Below, in pieces: positions 1 through 7,596 of a stretch of 9,909 nt of DNA. Both the position numbers and the translations under genes were made by a program. The notes beneath the pieces were generated by a model. The model saw nothing but the letters and a program-made list of their open reading frames with translations. It ran no database searches and had not been told where the DNA came from. This DNA is from DASQQQ01 sp036390995. Its GTDB lineage: Bacteria; Actinomycetota; UBA4738; HRBIN12. The number at the start of each line of letters is the position of its first letter. Positions within the stretch are counted from its first letter, which is position 1. Location of the stretch: assembly GCA_036390995.1 (NCBI GenBank), contig DASWAT010000078.1:1-9909 (forward strand). Direction: 5' to 3'.

Positions 1-81
1 TGGACTTCGAGCCAGGCACCATCACGTACGGGGGCGAGCCGATGTGCAGGATCGTGGGTACAAGGCTTGCGCGCCGCGGTG

Positions 82-504
82 TCACTTTCGGCGGGAAGCG
101 ACATCCTCGCCGGTGGCTAGTTCAGCTAGTTCTTCGTAGAACGGCTCGAAGAGGATCACCTCGTCGCCCGGATCGAGGATCCCCAGCATCGAGGCGATCA
201 TGGCCTCTGTCGATCCGCACGTGACGCACACCATGGTCTCGGGGTCGACCCTCATGCCGTGCTCGCGCCGGTACTTCTCGGCGATGGCCTCGAGGAAGGC
301 GAACGAGCCCCACGTGATCGGGTACTGGTTGACGTCGTCGGCGATCGCCGCCCGCGCCGCCTCCTTCAGCTCCATCGGCGCGGGGAAGTCGGGGAACCCC
401 TGCGAGAGGTTGATCGCATCGTGCGCCAGCGCGAGGCGGGTCATCTCGCGGATCACCGACTCGGTGAACGACGACGCCTTCCTCGACGGACGGAGCTTCG
501 TCAT
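82..504 (-). CDS. N-terminal fragment of a class I/II PLP-dependent aminotransferase (truncated)
   Basis: The first ~118 residues read as the N-terminal third of a fold-type I aspartate-family aminotransferase. They include NLSQGFPDFPAP (about residues 31-42), an NQYPITWGS segment (about 70-78), the cofactor-binding-loop motif CGSTEAM and then GDEVILFEPFYE. Family members are about 380-400 residues and continue after FEPFYE with the large domain carrying the catalytic lysine. Here only about 17 unrelated residues follow before a TGA, giving 140 aa with no catalytic Lys, so the product cannot be a working aminotransferase. None of the three minus-strand frames down to position 1 restores the expected continuation. 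The ATG at 502-504 was chosen because the conserved N-terminus follows it; no strong ribosome binding site precedes it. It lies 38 bp after the VWA gene on the same strand. It could be a real gene disruption or an assembly junction. The family is confident; the exact substrate is unknown. Confidence 0.75.
   Translation of the reverse strand: MTKLRPSRKASSFTESVIREMTRLALAHDAINLSQGFPDFPAPMELKEAARAAIADDVNQYPITWGSFAFLEAIAEKYRREHGMRVDPETMVCVTCGSTEAMIASMLGILDPGDEVILFEPFYEELAELATGEDVASRRK
116..133. repeat. 9-bp tandem direct repeat at the aminotransferase breakpoint
   Basis: The octamer GCTAGTTC occurs at 116-123 and again at 125-132, a period of 9. It sits exactly where the aminotransferase reading frame stops resembling its family, just after the codons for FEPFYE at 136-153. 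It may be a junction scar, or it may be coincidental. Confidence 0.5.
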
Positions 505-542
505 GGGGCGTGATGATAGCGGCCCGAGGTGAGGAAGAGACC

Positions 543-1706
543 TCAGTCGGCCAGCACGCGCGAGAGCTCCTCGAGGCTCTCGAGGTTGTGCCCGGGGAGG
601 AACACGTCGATCGAGGGGAGCGCGGCGGCCATGCCGCGCGCGAGCGGCTCGTAGCGAGGGCTGCCCTTCAGCGGATTCACCCACACCACGCGGTGGACCA
701 GGCGCCGGAGCCTTGCCATCTGTCCGCGCAGGAGCTCGGCGTCGCCGCGCTCCAGCCCGTCGGAGCAGATCACCGCGATCGATCCTCGGAGCGCGGCCCG
801 CTGGCTCCACTCGTCCAGCAGGTCTTTCAGCGACGCGCCGATGCGCGTCCCACCCTCCCAGTCGGCCACGAGCCGGCCGATCTCGCGGAGCGCGCGATCC
901 GGATCCTTCGTCCGGAGCAGCCGCGTCACCCTCGTGAGCCGCGTTCCGAAGCAGAACACCTCCACGGTGCGGCCAGCCGCCAACGCCGCGAAGGCGAACT
1001 GCAGCAGCGCGCGGGCGTATGGCGCCATCGAGCCCGAGATGTCGAGGATCAGCACGAGGGGCCTGGTCCGCCGGCCGCGTTCCTGCCACGCCCGGTGGAA
1101 CGGCTCGCCCTGGGTGCGGAGCGACCGGCGAAGCGTCCGCTTCAGGTCGAAGGTCCGACCAGTGGCCGCCGGGCGGAGCCGCCGGGTCTGTCGCACCGGG
1201 ACCACGACGGCGATGCGCCGGATCAACCGCGCCACGCGCTCTTGCTCCTCGTCCGTGAGATCGGCGAACGACTTCTCGCGCAGGACCTCCACGGCGCTGG
1301 CCACCAGCCGGACGGCGGCCTCGCCCTCGGGCTCCTCGTCCTCGCCGGCCCCCCGCCACTCGGCCGCGAGCGCCGGGCCTTCCACGGAGGGATCCTGCCG
1401 TTCTTCCTCGGTGGGCTCGGGAGCCGCGTCGTCCGCGGGAACGGGAACGGGCAGGTCGAGCGCCATCCGGATGCCCGCGTGGAAGTAGGCATCGAAGGTC
1501 TGGTCGAACGTCTCGACGTCCTCGGGACGTGCGACCAGCGCGGCCCGGCCCGCCCAGTACAGATCGTCGCGGTCGAGTGGCGAGAGCGCGGCCACCGCGC
1601 GGCAGAACGTGACGATCCGTCCGGTCCCCACGGGCAGTCCCCGGCGGCGGAGCTCCCGCCCGAACCCGGTCAGGCGGCCGAGCGGCTCGGACTCAGGCGT
1701 CCCCAT
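543..1706 (-). CDS. VWA domain protein, CoxE-like
   Basis: A 387-residue protein of the VWA-containing CoxE type (DUF58/CoxE-like group). The N-terminal ~210 residues are mostly helical, with an acidic, Pro/Glu-rich stretch around 88-130. A von Willebrand A domain follows. Its MIDAS metal site is visible as DISGSM (222-227), the Thr of GGTRIG (285-290) and the Asp of CSDGLE (314-319). Proteins of this kind act in the cytoplasm with MoxR ATPases. In CO dehydrogenase systems CoxD and CoxE assist insertion of sulfur and copper into the molybdenum active site. Its ATG overlaps the end of the moxR gene by 14 bp, which implies translational coupling. Because the molybdenum hydroxylase operon lies about 2.7 kb away, that enzyme is the likeliest client, by inference. 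MoxR/VWA pairs also serve other protein complexes, so the client is not proven. Confidence 0.9.
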   Translation of the reverse strand: MGTPESEPLGRLTGFGRELRRRGLPVGTGRIVTFCRAVAALSPLDRDDLYWAGRAALVARPEDVETFDQTFDAYFHAGIRMALDLPVPVPADDAAPEPTEEERQDPSVEGPALAAEWRGAGEDEEPEGEAAVRLVASAVEVLREKSFADLTDEEQERVARLIRRIAVVVPVRQTRRLRPAATGRTFDLKRTLRRSLRTQGEPFHRAWQERGRRTRPLVLILDISGSMAPYARALLQFAFAALAAGRTVEVFCFGTRLTRVTRLLRTKDPDRALREIGRLVADWEGGTRIGASLKDLLDEWSQRAALRGSIAVICSDGLERGDAELLRGQMARLRRLVHRVVWVNPLKGSPRYEPLARGMAAALPSIDVFLPGHNLESLEELSRVLAD

Positions 1707-2574
1707 CGCCGACCACCTCGGCGATCCGCGACGTGGCCAGCTCCTGGTCCTCGTGGTCCTTCAGGACGGTTCCGAGTGTGGCTCGAGCGGTCTCCTCGTC
1801 GAGGCGCTCCACACCGAGGAACGACACCGCGTTGGCCCAGTCGATCGTCTCGGCGACGCCGGGGCGTTTCGCGATGTCGAACGACCGTAGCCGCATCACC
1901 GCCGACGCCACGTCTCTGGCCAGGGCGTCGGACACCTCCGGCGCCCGGGCCCGGACGATCTCGATCTCGCGCTCGAGCGCCGGATGGTCGATCCAGTGGT
2001 ACAGGCAGCGGCGCTTCAGCGCATCGTGGAGCTCGCGCGTCCGGTTCGACGTGACTACCACCACGGGGGGCTCGTCGGCGGCGACCCGCCCGATCTCGGG
2101 GATCGTGACCGCGAACTCGGACAGGATCTCCAGGAGGAAGGCCTCGAACTCGTCGTCGGCCCGGTCGAGCTCGTCCACCAGCAGGACGCCCTTGGACCCC
2201 GCCCGGATGGCGGCAAGCAGCGGCCGCTCGACCAGGAACTCCGGCCCGAACAGATCCTCCACGTGAGCCTCCGACGTGACGTCCTGCATCGCGCGAACCG
2301 CGATGAGCTGGCGGGAGTAGTTCCACTCGTAGAGGGCCTGCGACGCGTCGATGCCCTCGTAGCACTGCAGCCGGATGAGCTGGCGCTCCAAGAGCGCCGC
2401 GAGCACCTTCGCCACCTCCGTCTTGCCCACGCCCGCCTCGCCCTCGAGCAGCAGCGGCTTGTCGAGGGACACGGCGAGGTAGATGGCGGTGGCCAGGCCG
2501 CGGTCGGCCAAGTAGCGGCTGCCTCGAAGCGCCCCCTGCAGCTCCTCGACCGTCGCGTAGGGAAAGGTGCCCAT
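1693..2574 (-). CDS. MoxR family AAA+ ATPase (CoxD-like)
   Basis: A 293-residue AAA+ ATPase of the MoxR family, close to the usual length. The Walker A is GEAGVGKT (45-52), the Walker B is LLVDELD (131-137), sensor 1 is TSN (175-177), and LKRRC (186-190) carries the conserved arginines. A C-terminal helical lid follows. MoxR proteins are cytoplasmic chaperone-like ATPases that work with VWA proteins to mature metalloenzymes. The gene is followed immediately by a VWA/CoxE gene overlapping it by 14 bp. The reading frame is open further upstream, but that part is low-complexity Ser/Arg and lies over the divergent sigma gene. The ATG at 2572-2574, just before the conserved PYATVEELQGAL, is therefore the start. 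No clear Shine-Dalgarno precedes it. The CoxD-like role is inferred from the partner and from the nearby molybdenum hydroxylase operon. Confidence 0.92.
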   Translation of the reverse strand: MGTFPYATVEELQGALRGSRYLADRGLATAIYLAVSLDKPLLLEGEAGVGKTEVAKVLAALLERQLIRLQCYEGIDASQALYEWNYSRQLIAVRAMQDVTSEAHVEDLFGPEFLVERPLLAAIRAGSKGVLLVDELDRADDEFEAFLLEILSEFAVTIPEIGRVAADEPPVVVVTSNRTRELHDALKRRCLYHWIDHPALEREIEIVRARAPEVSDALARDVASAVMRLRSFDIAKRPGVAETIDWANAVSFLGVERLDEETARATLGTVLKDHEDQELATSRIAEVVGDGDA

Positions 2575-2662
2575 CGGTTCCAGCGTACCGGGTCGAACCG
2601 AACCAGGCGCATGCCCATCCGGTCCGGTGCGCATCTGGGCCGGACGGGCCACACTACGGAGC
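2575..2662. promoter_or_regulatory. Divergent intergenic region between moxR and the sigma factor gene
   Basis: This 88-bp spacer must hold the promoters for both the moxR operon (minus) and the sigma gene (plus). It contains two inverted repeats. One is CGGTTC (2575-2580) with GAACCG (2595-2600). The other is GTCCGG (2622-2627) with CCGGAC (2640-2645). Either could be an operator. I see no convincing -35/-10 pair. The assignment as a regulatory region rests on the divergent arrangement, not on a recognised motif. Confidence 0.4.
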
Positions 2663-3367
2663 ATGGAGGTTCGCGAGGACGAGGAGCGCGAGGACGAGGA
2701 GCGGCTGCTGACCGCACGCCTGCTCGAGGAGGTGGGACGGCGTCCCCGCCTGGCGTGGGTCGAGGAGCGGGAGCTAGCGCGGGCCGTACGCACGGGGCTC
2801 GAGGCGGCGGCCCGACTCCGCGTGGACGACGACCCGGACCGCCGGGGCAAGCTCGAGCAGTTGGTCACGCGCGGCACCGAGGCGAAGCACGAGCTGGTCA
2901 CCGCGCACCTGCCGCTCGTGGTGGCGACGGCCGAGCGCTACGCGTCGTCGGGGATCGCCTTCCTCGATCTGTTCCAGGCCGGCTCGCTCGGCCTGTTCGA
3001 AGCGGTCGAGCGGTTCGACTGGTACGGCTCGCACACCTTCGCCCCCGTCGCCGCGTGGTGGATCCGACGGGGTATCTGCCGCGACGTCCGTTCGTGGGCC
3101 CCCGGGGCCCAGGCGGAGGACCCGCAGACCGCGGCCGTCGATCGCCTGATGGCGGCGACCGACGCGGAGCGGCTGATCGCAGCCTCGTACGCCCTTCCCC
3201 ACAGAGAGCGGGAGGTGCTCGTCCGCCGACAGGGGCTTGACGGCGGACCGCCGGAGAGCCTCGCCGAGGTGTCTCGAAGGCTGGGGATCTCCGTGGCCGA
3301 GGCGAGGGACGCCGAGGCGAGGGCCGTCGAGGCGCTCGCCCGCACTTCGGCCGGGGGGACGATCTGA
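2663..3367 (+). CDS. Small sigma-70 family RNA polymerase sigma factor
   Basis: A 234-residue sigma-70 family protein. Region 2 spans about residues 75-145, from KHELVTAHLPLVV through LFQAGSLGLFEAVERFD to AAWWIRRGICR. Region 4 spans about 175-225, with PHREREVLVRR and the helix-turn-helix LAEVSRRLGIS. The linker between them (about 146-170) is too short for a normal region 3. The N-terminus is very acidic, with a repeated REDEE segment at 4-14. It would direct RNA polymerase to a specific promoter set. In the -10 melting segment Trp132 and Trp133 are kept, but the position matching E. coli sigma-70 Tyr430 is Val129. In the -35 helix the positions matching Arg584 and Glu585 are Val211 and Ala212. 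The ATG at 2663-2665 has GGAG only 1 nt upstream, so the start could lie elsewhere in the open frame. It is divergent from moxR and convergent with mscS. The subgroup is not recognised. Confidence 0.85.
   Translation: MEVREDEEREDEERLLTARLLEEVGRRPRLAWVEERELARAVRTGLEAAARLRVDDDPDRRGKLEQLVTRGTEAKHELVTAHLPLVVATAERYASSGIAFLDLFQAGSLGLFEAVERFDWYGSHTFAPVAAWWIRRGICRDVRSWAPGAQAEDPQTAAVDRLMAATDAERLIAASYALPHREREVLVRRQGLDGGPPESLAEVSRRLGISVAEARDAEARAVEALARTSAGGTI
2672..2703. repeat. 15-bp tandem repeat inside the sigma gene
   Basis: A perfect repeat of period 15, slightly more than two copies of GCGAGGACGAGGAGC, encodes the acidic N-terminal repeat REDEE-REDEE of the sigma factor. The unit is a multiple of three, so copy-number change would keep the frame. 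Confidence 0.8.
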
Positions 3368-3372
3368 CGGGT

Positions 3373-3387
3373 CCGGGCCCCGCCCGG
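3373..3387. terminator. Possible bidirectional GC hairpin between convergent genes
   Basis: A perfect 6-bp stem, CCGGGC (3373-3378) with GCCCGG (3382-3387) and a CCC loop, fills the 21-bp gap between the sigma stop codon and the end of mscS. There is no T-run on either side. It is at best a weak or Rho-assisted terminator; the support is the stem and its place between convergent genes. Confidence 0.35.
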
Positions 3388-3388
3388 T

Positions 3389-4297
3389 CTACGAGCCGGA
3401 CTGGTCGGGTTGACCTCCCGGCATCACCGTGGGGGGGAACGGGATCCGGATCCCCCGCTCGGACAGGCGCCGTGTGATCCGTTCCCGAAGGGCTCGCTCG
3501 GCGTCCCACCGCTTCGACGGCCGGGTCTCGGAGACCACCCGCACGACCATCGCGAAGTCGGAGAGGGTCTCCACCCCGAGGATGCGCGGCCCGTCCATGA
3601 TCCAGTCGGACAGCGTGGCGTCGGCACGGAGCTCGTCGAACAGCTCCTCCAACACCTCGCGGACCCGGTCGACCGGCTCGTCGTAGGCAACCCGCACGTC
3701 GACGATGGCCCGCGCCCACCCCCGGGACTTGTTCGAGACGAGCTGGATGTTCCCGTTCGGGATGACGTGGAGGGTGCCGTCGAACGCGCGGAGCGTGGCG
3801 ATGCGAAGCGTGAGTGACTCCACCTTGCCCGAGACGGCTCCCCCGGTCGTCTGCACCTCCACGACGTCGCCCACCCCGAACTGGTTCTCCAGCAGGATGA
3901 AGAAGCCGGACAGGGTGTCGCGGACGATGCTCTGGGCCCCGAAGCCGAGGGCCACCCCGACCACGGCCGAGCTGGCCAGCAGCGGGGCCACGTCCACGTT
4001 CAGCTGGCTGAGCACCATGAGCAGCCCCACGACCCAGATGGTCACGACGAACGCGGCCGAGAGCGCGTGCGTGAGCGTTGCCGCCCGCTGCAGGTTCAGC
4101 TCCTGCGTGAGGCTCGGCTTGCCCTCGAGCTTCCGTGCGAACCGACGCACGATGAACCGGGAGACGACCGTGAGCAGCAGGGCCGCCACCACGATCGCGA
4201 TGACCTCGATGCCGTGGTCGTCGAACCACGCGCCGAAGTCGAGGCGCTTCCTCGCCGCCAATGCGGCCACGATCGACAGGGCGCTCACGACCCTCAT
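3389..4297 (-). CDS. MscS-family mechanosensitive ion channel
   Basis: A 302-residue small-conductance mechanosensitive channel, close to E. coli MscS in length. Three membrane segments are visible: about 30-50, 78-98, and a pore-lining helix from about 103 to 130 rich in Gly and Ala (LLASSAVVGVALGFGAQS), ending in SGFFILLENQFGVGD. The beta domain carries the family motif VIPNGNI (178-184). A cytoplasmic alpha/beta domain follows, and the tail is short and polar. The channel sits in the inner membrane and releases solutes when membrane tension rises. It is on the same strand as the molybdenum hydroxylase operon but 95 bp behind coxM, so co-transcription is possible and not required. The ATG at 4295-4297 has no Shine-Dalgarno and follows a stop in frame by only a few bases upstream, so it may be leaderless or weakly translated. 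No functional link to the neighbours is evident. Confidence 0.93.
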   Translation of the reverse strand: MRVVSALSIVAALAARKRLDFGAWFDDHGIEVIAIVVAALLLTVVSRFIVRRFARKLEGKPSLTQELNLQRAATLTHALSAAFVVTIWVVGLLMVLSQLNVDVAPLLASSAVVGVALGFGAQSIVRDTLSGFFILLENQFGVGDVVEVQTTGGAVSGKVESLTLRIATLRAFDGTLHVIPNGNIQLVSNKSRGWARAIVDVRVAYDEPVDRVREVLEELFDELRADATLSDWIMDGPRILGVETLSDFAMVVRVVSETRPSKRWDAERALRERITRRLSERGIRIPFPPTVMPGGQPDQSGS

Positions 4298-4392
4298 CTA
4301 GTCAGACCGAGGCGCCGCCGTCAAAGACCGCCGCCCCCCGCGTCCACGCGAGGCGTCTCGCCGACCCCGCCGAGGATCCGCTCGCCTCCGGA

Positions 4393-5223
4393 CTAGCGGA
4401 CCATCGCCTCCTCGAGGGCCCGGCGCACGAGCACCTTCGCCAGCTCCCTGCGGTACTCCGCACTGCCGAAGGGATCGGACGGCGGGCTGGTGCCCTCGTC
4501 CGCGCGTTGCGCCGCGGTGGCCGGGTCGGCGCCGCCGGCCAGCGCCTCCTCGACGCCGGCCGCCCTGAGCGGCCGCTCCCCCATGTTCGTGAGCGCCACC
4601 GCGGGCCCGCCGCCGTTGCCGGCGAGCGCGGCCACGCCGACCAGCGCCCAGTCCTGCGCCCGTCGGTGGAACTTGATGTAGCTCCATCCTCGGCCGGTGG
4701 TCTTCGGCACGCGGATCTCCGCGAGGACCTCGTTCGACGCGAGGTCGGGCTCGAAGAGCCCCTTGAAGAAGTCGGCGGCCTTCACCGTTCGCGACGCCCC
4801 ATTCGGCCCCCGGACCACGAGGCTCGCGTCGAGCGCCAGAAGCACGGTCGGCATGTCGGACGCCGGGTCTGAGTGCGCGCACGAGCCGCCGATGGTCCCG
4901 ACGTGCCGAACCTGCGGATCCCCGATGCCGCTCGCCGCGTACGAGACGATCGGGCACAGCTGTTGCAGGGCCTCGCTGTTCGCCACATCGTGGTGCCGAG
5001 CGAGCGCGCCGATCGCCACCTCGTCGTCGTCCTGGCGGATGTACGAGAGATCGCCGATCCGCGAGACGTCGACCAGCATCGAGGGCCGGGCCAGGCGGAG
5101 CCGCATGAGGGGCAGCAGCGAGTGACCGCCGGCGATGATCTTCGCGTCCTCGTCGGCGGACAGCAGCTCGATCGCGTGGTCGATGCTCTCGGCCCGCGCG
5201 TACTCGAAGGGCGCCGGGATCAT
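4393..5223 (-). CDS. coxM: FAD-binding medium subunit of a form II CO-dehydrogenase-like molybdenum hydroxylase
   Basis: A 276-residue FAD subunit of the xanthine oxidase/CO dehydrogenase family, at the usual length. The two flavin-binding motifs are AGGHSLLPLMRLR (31-43) and TIGGSCAHSDPASDMP (110-125). A C-terminal CoxM/XdhB-type domain begins around 180, with FHRRAQDWA (185-193). This subunit takes electrons from the iron-sulfur subunit and passes them to the respiratory chain or another acceptor. Its ATG overlaps the coxL stop codon (the ATGA arrangement, 5220-5223). A strong GGGAGGT lies 6 nt upstream, inside the end of coxL, so it is translationally coupled. An upstream in-frame start exists, but it would lack this site and overlap coxL further. 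It is the last gene of the S-L-M operon. The family is certain; CO as substrate is not. Confidence 0.94.
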   Translation of the reverse strand: MIPAPFEYARAESIDHAIELLSADEDAKIIAGGHSLLPLMRLRLARPSMLVDVSRIGDLSYIRQDDDEVAIGALARHHDVANSEALQQLCPIVSYAASGIGDPQVRHVGTIGGSCAHSDPASDMPTVLLALDASLVVRGPNGASRTVKAADFFKGLFEPDLASNEVLAEIRVPKTTGRGWSYIKFHRRAQDWALVGVAALAGNGGGPAVALTNMGERPLRAAGVEEALAGGADPATAAQRADEGTSPPSDPFGSAEYRRELAKVLVRRALEEAMVR

Positions 5224-7586
5224 GCCGCACCTCCCTTCGCTCCCTGGATGGCGCTCCACACGCGCTCGGGCGTTGCCGGCTTCTCGATGTGCGTCACGCC
5301 GAGATGGCTCACCGCGTCGATCACGGCGTTCACCACCGCGGGAGGGGCCGCGATCGTGCCGGCTTCGCCGATCCCCTTCACCCCCATCGGGTTCGTCGTG
5401 GACGGTGTCTCCCGCCGGTCGAGCTGGAACGAGGGCACCTCCACCGCCGACGGCACGAGGTAGTTCGTCATCGTGCTGGTCATGAGGTTGCCCTCAGCGT
5501 CGTAGACGGCCTCCTCGAACAGCGCCTCCGCGATGCCCTGTGTCACCCCCCCGTGGATCTGTCCGTCCACGATCATCGGGTTGATCACCACCCCGCAGTC
5601 GTCCACCGCGATGTAGGCGCGCACCTGCGCCTGTCCGGTCTGGATATCGACCTCCACGACGCAGACGTGGGTACCCGCCGGCCACGTGAAGTTCGGAGGG
5701 TCGAACACCGCCGTGGCCTCGAGGTTCGGCTCGAACCCTGCCGGGACGCTGTGGGCGTGCCACGCCGAGACGGCCAGGTCGGTGATCGAGCGCACCTTGT
5801 CAGGAGCCCCTCGTACGTGGAACGCGCCCTGCTCGAACTCGAGGTCGTCCTCAGCGACCTCCAGCTCGTGCGCCGCGAGCGTCCGGGCCTTCTCCTTGAT
5901 CTTCTCCAGCGCGTGGAACAGGGCGGCCTGCCCCACCGAGGCGCTCCGGCTGCCGTACGTATCCATCCCGAGGGGCGAGATCGACGTGTCGCCGTGGAGT
6001 ACCTCGACGTCGTCGGGGGTCACCCCGAGCGTGTCGGCGGCGATCTGGGCCCACGTGGTGACGTGGCCCTGGCCGTGGGGCGAGGTGCCGATCTTCAGCA
6101 CTACCTTGCCGTCGGGTAGGCACTGCACCGTGCACGCGTCCCACCCGCCGGCCGCATACCGCAGCGCGCCGAGGATGTTCGAGGGCGCGAGGCCACACAT
6201 CTCGATGTAGCTCGACAGCCCGATCCCGAGCTGCTTCACATCGCGACGCTGCCGCCGGGCGGCCTGCTCGGTGCGAAGCTCGTCGTACCCCGCGAGCTCG
6301 AGCGCGCGCTCGAACGTGGCCGGGTAGTCGCCCGAGTCCACGTTCAGGCCCATGACCGACGGCTTCGCCTCGCCGAACGGCGGGACCAGGTTGATCCGGC
6401 GGACCTCGGCCGGGTCCTTGCCGAGGTGCCGGGCCAGCGCGTCGACGGCGCGCTCGAGCACGTACGTCGCCTCCGGCCGTCCTGCCCCCCGGTACGCGTC
6501 GGTTGGCGTGGCGTTCGTGACGATGCCGGTGAACTCGTACCAGTAGGCCTGGACGTCGTACGGGCCCATGTACACCCACCCGCCGAGCTCGGGGATCCCG
6601 GGCGTGAGGAGCTGGTAGTACGCCCCCATGTCGGCGAGCTCCTTCACGCGGAACCCGAGGATCTTGCCCTCCTCGGTGGCCGCGATCTCGACGTCGTGGA
6701 TCACGCCGCGGCCGTGGATCGTGGCCAGGTAGTTCTCGGACCGCGTCTCGATCCATTTCACCGGCCGCTTCGTCCGGCGCGCCAGCGCCAGGGCGAGGGC
6801 CTCCTCGGCGTAGACGTTCAGCTTCGAGCCGAACCCACCGCCCACGTCGGGGGCGACGATCCTGAGCTTCGACTCGGGGATGCCGCAGGTGCCGCCCAGG
6901 GTGACCCGGGCGATGTGCGGGATCTGCGTCGCGCTGTAGAGCGTGAACTCGCCCATCGCCGGGTTCAGGTCCGCGAGGCATCCCCGCGGCTCGATGGCAT
7001 TGGGGATCAACCGAGGTGCCACGTACCGCTCGGTGATCTTCACCGGCGCCATCTCGAAGACGCTCTGGTCGCCACCCCCGCCGTGACTCCAGTGCACGAC
7101 GACGTTCGTCCCGAGGTCCTCGTGGATCACGACCTCGTCCTTCGCCGCCTCCTCCAGGTCGGTCACCGCGGCGAGTGGCTCCCAGTCCACGTGGACCGCC
7201 TCGACGGCATCCTCGGCCTGCCCGCGGGTCTCGGCCAGAACCACGGCCACTCCGTCTCCCTGGAACCTGGCCCGGTCCTTCGTGAGCGGCCAGTGCACGG
7301 GGACCTTGATGTCCTCGGTGATCGGCCAGACGAACGGGAGGGGGCCGCCCCACTCGCCCTCGAGGTCGGCGGCCGTGAACACGCCGAGCACGCCGGGCAT
7401 GGCCTTCGCGCTCGACGTGTCGATGCCCTTGATGCCGGCGTGGGCGAACGGGCTCCGTACCACCGCCATCCACATCATCCCGGGCAACGAAAGGTTGTCG
7501 ATGTACCGGGCCTGCCCGGTGAGCAGCTCCGGGTCCTCCTTGCGCAGGACCGGCTGCCCCACGAATCGTTCCTTCACCTGCGCCAC
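5220..7586 (-). CDS. coxL: Molybdopterin-binding large subunit, form II CO-dehydrogenase-like (xanthine dehydrogenase family)
   Basis: A 788-residue catalytic subunit that would hold the molybdenum-MCD cofactor. The aldehyde oxidase/xanthine dehydrogenase a/b hammerhead lies at about 20-140. Cofactor contacts are visible as GGGFGSK (249-255) and GQGHVTTWAQ (506-515), and the catalytic Glu is Glu741 in GVKGIGEAGT. The active-site loop is AYRGAGR (364-370), which marks form II (BMS type). Form I, the proven CO oxidisers, has AYXCSFR with the copper-binding Cys, and that Cys is absent here. The enzyme may therefore oxidise another small molecule, such as an aldehyde or N-heterocycle, or CO only weakly. 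It starts at GTG (7584-7586), 6 nt after GAGGAGG and 10 nt after the coxS stop. It overlaps coxM by 4 nt. The family is certain; the substrate is unknown. Confidence 0.95.
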   Translation of the reverse strand: MAQVKERFVGQPVLRKEDPELLTGQARYIDNLSLPGMMWMAVVRSPFAHAGIKGIDTSSAKAMPGVLGVFTAADLEGEWGGPLPFVWPITEDIKVPVHWPLTKDRARFQGDGVAVVLAETRGQAEDAVEAVHVDWEPLAAVTDLEEAAKDEVVIHEDLGTNVVVHWSHGGGGDQSVFEMAPVKITERYVAPRLIPNAIEPRGCLADLNPAMGEFTLYSATQIPHIARVTLGGTCGIPESKLRIVAPDVGGGFGSKLNVYAEEALALALARRTKRPVKWIETRSENYLATIHGRGVIHDVEIAATEEGKILGFRVKELADMGAYYQLLTPGIPELGGWVYMGPYDVQAYWYEFTGIVTNATPTDAYRGAGRPEATYVLERAVDALARHLGKDPAEVRRINLVPPFGEAKPSVMGLNVDSGDYPATFERALELAGYDELRTEQAARRQRRDVKQLGIGLSSYIEMCGLAPSNILGALRYAAGGWDACTVQCLPDGKVVLKIGTSPHGQGHVTTWAQIAADTLGVTPDDVEVLHGDTSISPLGMDTYGSRSASVGQAALFHALEKIKEKARTLAAHELEVAEDDLEFEQGAFHVRGAPDKVRSITDLAVSAWHAHSVPAGFEPNLEATAVFDPPNFTWPAGTHVCVVEVDIQTGQAQVRAYIAVDDCGVVINPMIVDGQIHGGVTQGIAEALFEEAVYDAEGNLMTSTMTNYLVPSAVEVPSFQLDRRETPSTTNPMGVKGIGEAGTIAAPPAVVNAVIDAVSHLGVTHIEKPATPERVWSAIQGAKGGAA

Positions 7587-7596
7587 GGCGGCCTCC

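Noticed and set aside
100..175. Possible tRNA or attachment site near the aminotransferase breakpoint
   Set aside because: The GGCTAGTTCAGCTAG stretch vaguely recalls a D-arm, but no acceptor, anticodon or T-arm can be folded around it and no integrase gene is in the window.
1984..3240. Long plus-strand open frame (418 codons) across moxR and the sigma gene
   Set aside because: It is antisense to moxR and then out of frame with the sigma gene. The translation is low-complexity Arg/Gly/Pro, typical of shadow frames in GC-rich DNA.
4348..4361. GCGAG/CTCGC hairpin between coxM and mscS
   Set aside because: Only a 5-bp stem with no T-run. Such stems are frequent at this GC content, so it is not called a terminator.
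5851..7473. 540-codon minus-strand frame inside coxL and other long frames within the cox genes
   Set aside because: They run in alternative frames of a gene with complete family motifs, and their products are Arg/Gly-rich with no recognisable domain.
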